Shown here piece by piece: positions 63,990 to 64,000 of a stretch of DNA of 64,000 nt. Both the position numbers and the translations under genes were made by a program. Origin of the DNA: CALFUK01 sp964450495 (GTDB lineage Bacteria; Bacteroidota; Bacteroidia; Chitinophagales; Saprospiraceae). Where the stretch lies: the NCBI GenBank assembly GCA_964450495.1, contig CAYVFU010000003.1, positions 39,659-103,658 of the forward strand, in the 5' to 3' direction. Every line of letters starts with the position of its first letter. Position 1 is the first letter of the stretch. A model generated the notes under the pieces. That model ran no database searches. It was not told where the DNA came from and saw only the letters and a list, made by a program, of their open reading frames with translations.

Positions 63990-64000
63990 GGAATTCTTTG

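Overview
The window looks like a chromosomal segment of a low-GC member of the Bacteroidota, probably Saprospiria-like. Supporting signs are a gliding/T9SS type-B C-terminal domain (gene at 7472), TonB/ExbBD genes in a Bacteroidota arrangement, DUF4293, Lacal_2735/DUF2805, LytTR and His_kinase regulators, a menaquinone (men) cluster, lipoprotein signals, and a few promoters resembling the Bacteroidota TAnnTTTG -7 element. There are no phage genes, IS elements or CRISPR arrays. One 100-N assembly gap lies inside a tandem repeat at 41451-41550.

Layout. 1-2965 (minus): the start of an OstA/LptA-like outer-membrane gene and an FAD amine oxidase. 2996-3726: a short foreign-looking unit with higB, a higA interrupted by a stop codon, and an attC-like imperfect palindrome; I read it as a possible integron-type gene cassette. 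3778-7202: DUF4293 (plus), then an ExbB / small membrane protein / ExbD / ExbD operon and tRNA-Ser(GGA) (minus). 7472-9766: a large secreted T9SS protein. 9768-14332 (minus): ACT and Crp/Fnr proteins, an unknown gene with an MFS exporter, the Lacal_2735/DUF2805 pair, an SDR lacking its catalytic Tyr, and a lipoprotein. 14509-21398: a TPR histidine kinase, an SH3 protein, an IPTL-CTERM protein and a GH16 glucanase. 21702-27769: a CDGSH protein and the menaquinone genes menA (minus) and menC-menE-menF-menD (plus), with menC lacking a normal start codon.

27855-34575: MarC, an Lrp/AsnC regulator with a palindromic operator, a lipoprotein, DUF1801, a decayed KNH-type surface-protein gene, and a LytS-type kinase with its LytTR regulator. 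34621-41393: the RDD / SpoIIM / DUF4129 / DUF4350 / MoxR / DUF58 membrane-ATPase cluster, a conserved but poorly understood module. 41403-41643: the 26-bp tandem repeat. 41698-48613: an amidohydrolase, DUF805, and a run of an unknown exported protein, a TPR protein and an OmpA/PD40 envelope protein. 48678-55029: RlmD, a small unknown protein, a flippase-like membrane protein, AlkD, an S41 protease and TsaB. 55176-59794: two cysteine-free ArsR paralogues and a lipoprotein / ECF sigma / anti-sigma-like barrel / barrel operon. 59906-64000: a thioredoxin fused to an MsrA-like remnant, XdhC, CrcB, an XRE regulator, and two small lipoproteins next to a glycine-rich ORF that may be the end of a larger protein.

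Most genes are housekeeping or envelope functions. The points most worth a second look are the higBA/attC-like unit, the RDD-to-DUF58 cluster, the thioredoxin/MsrA-like fusion, the non-canonical menC start, and the tandem repeat that broke the assembly.
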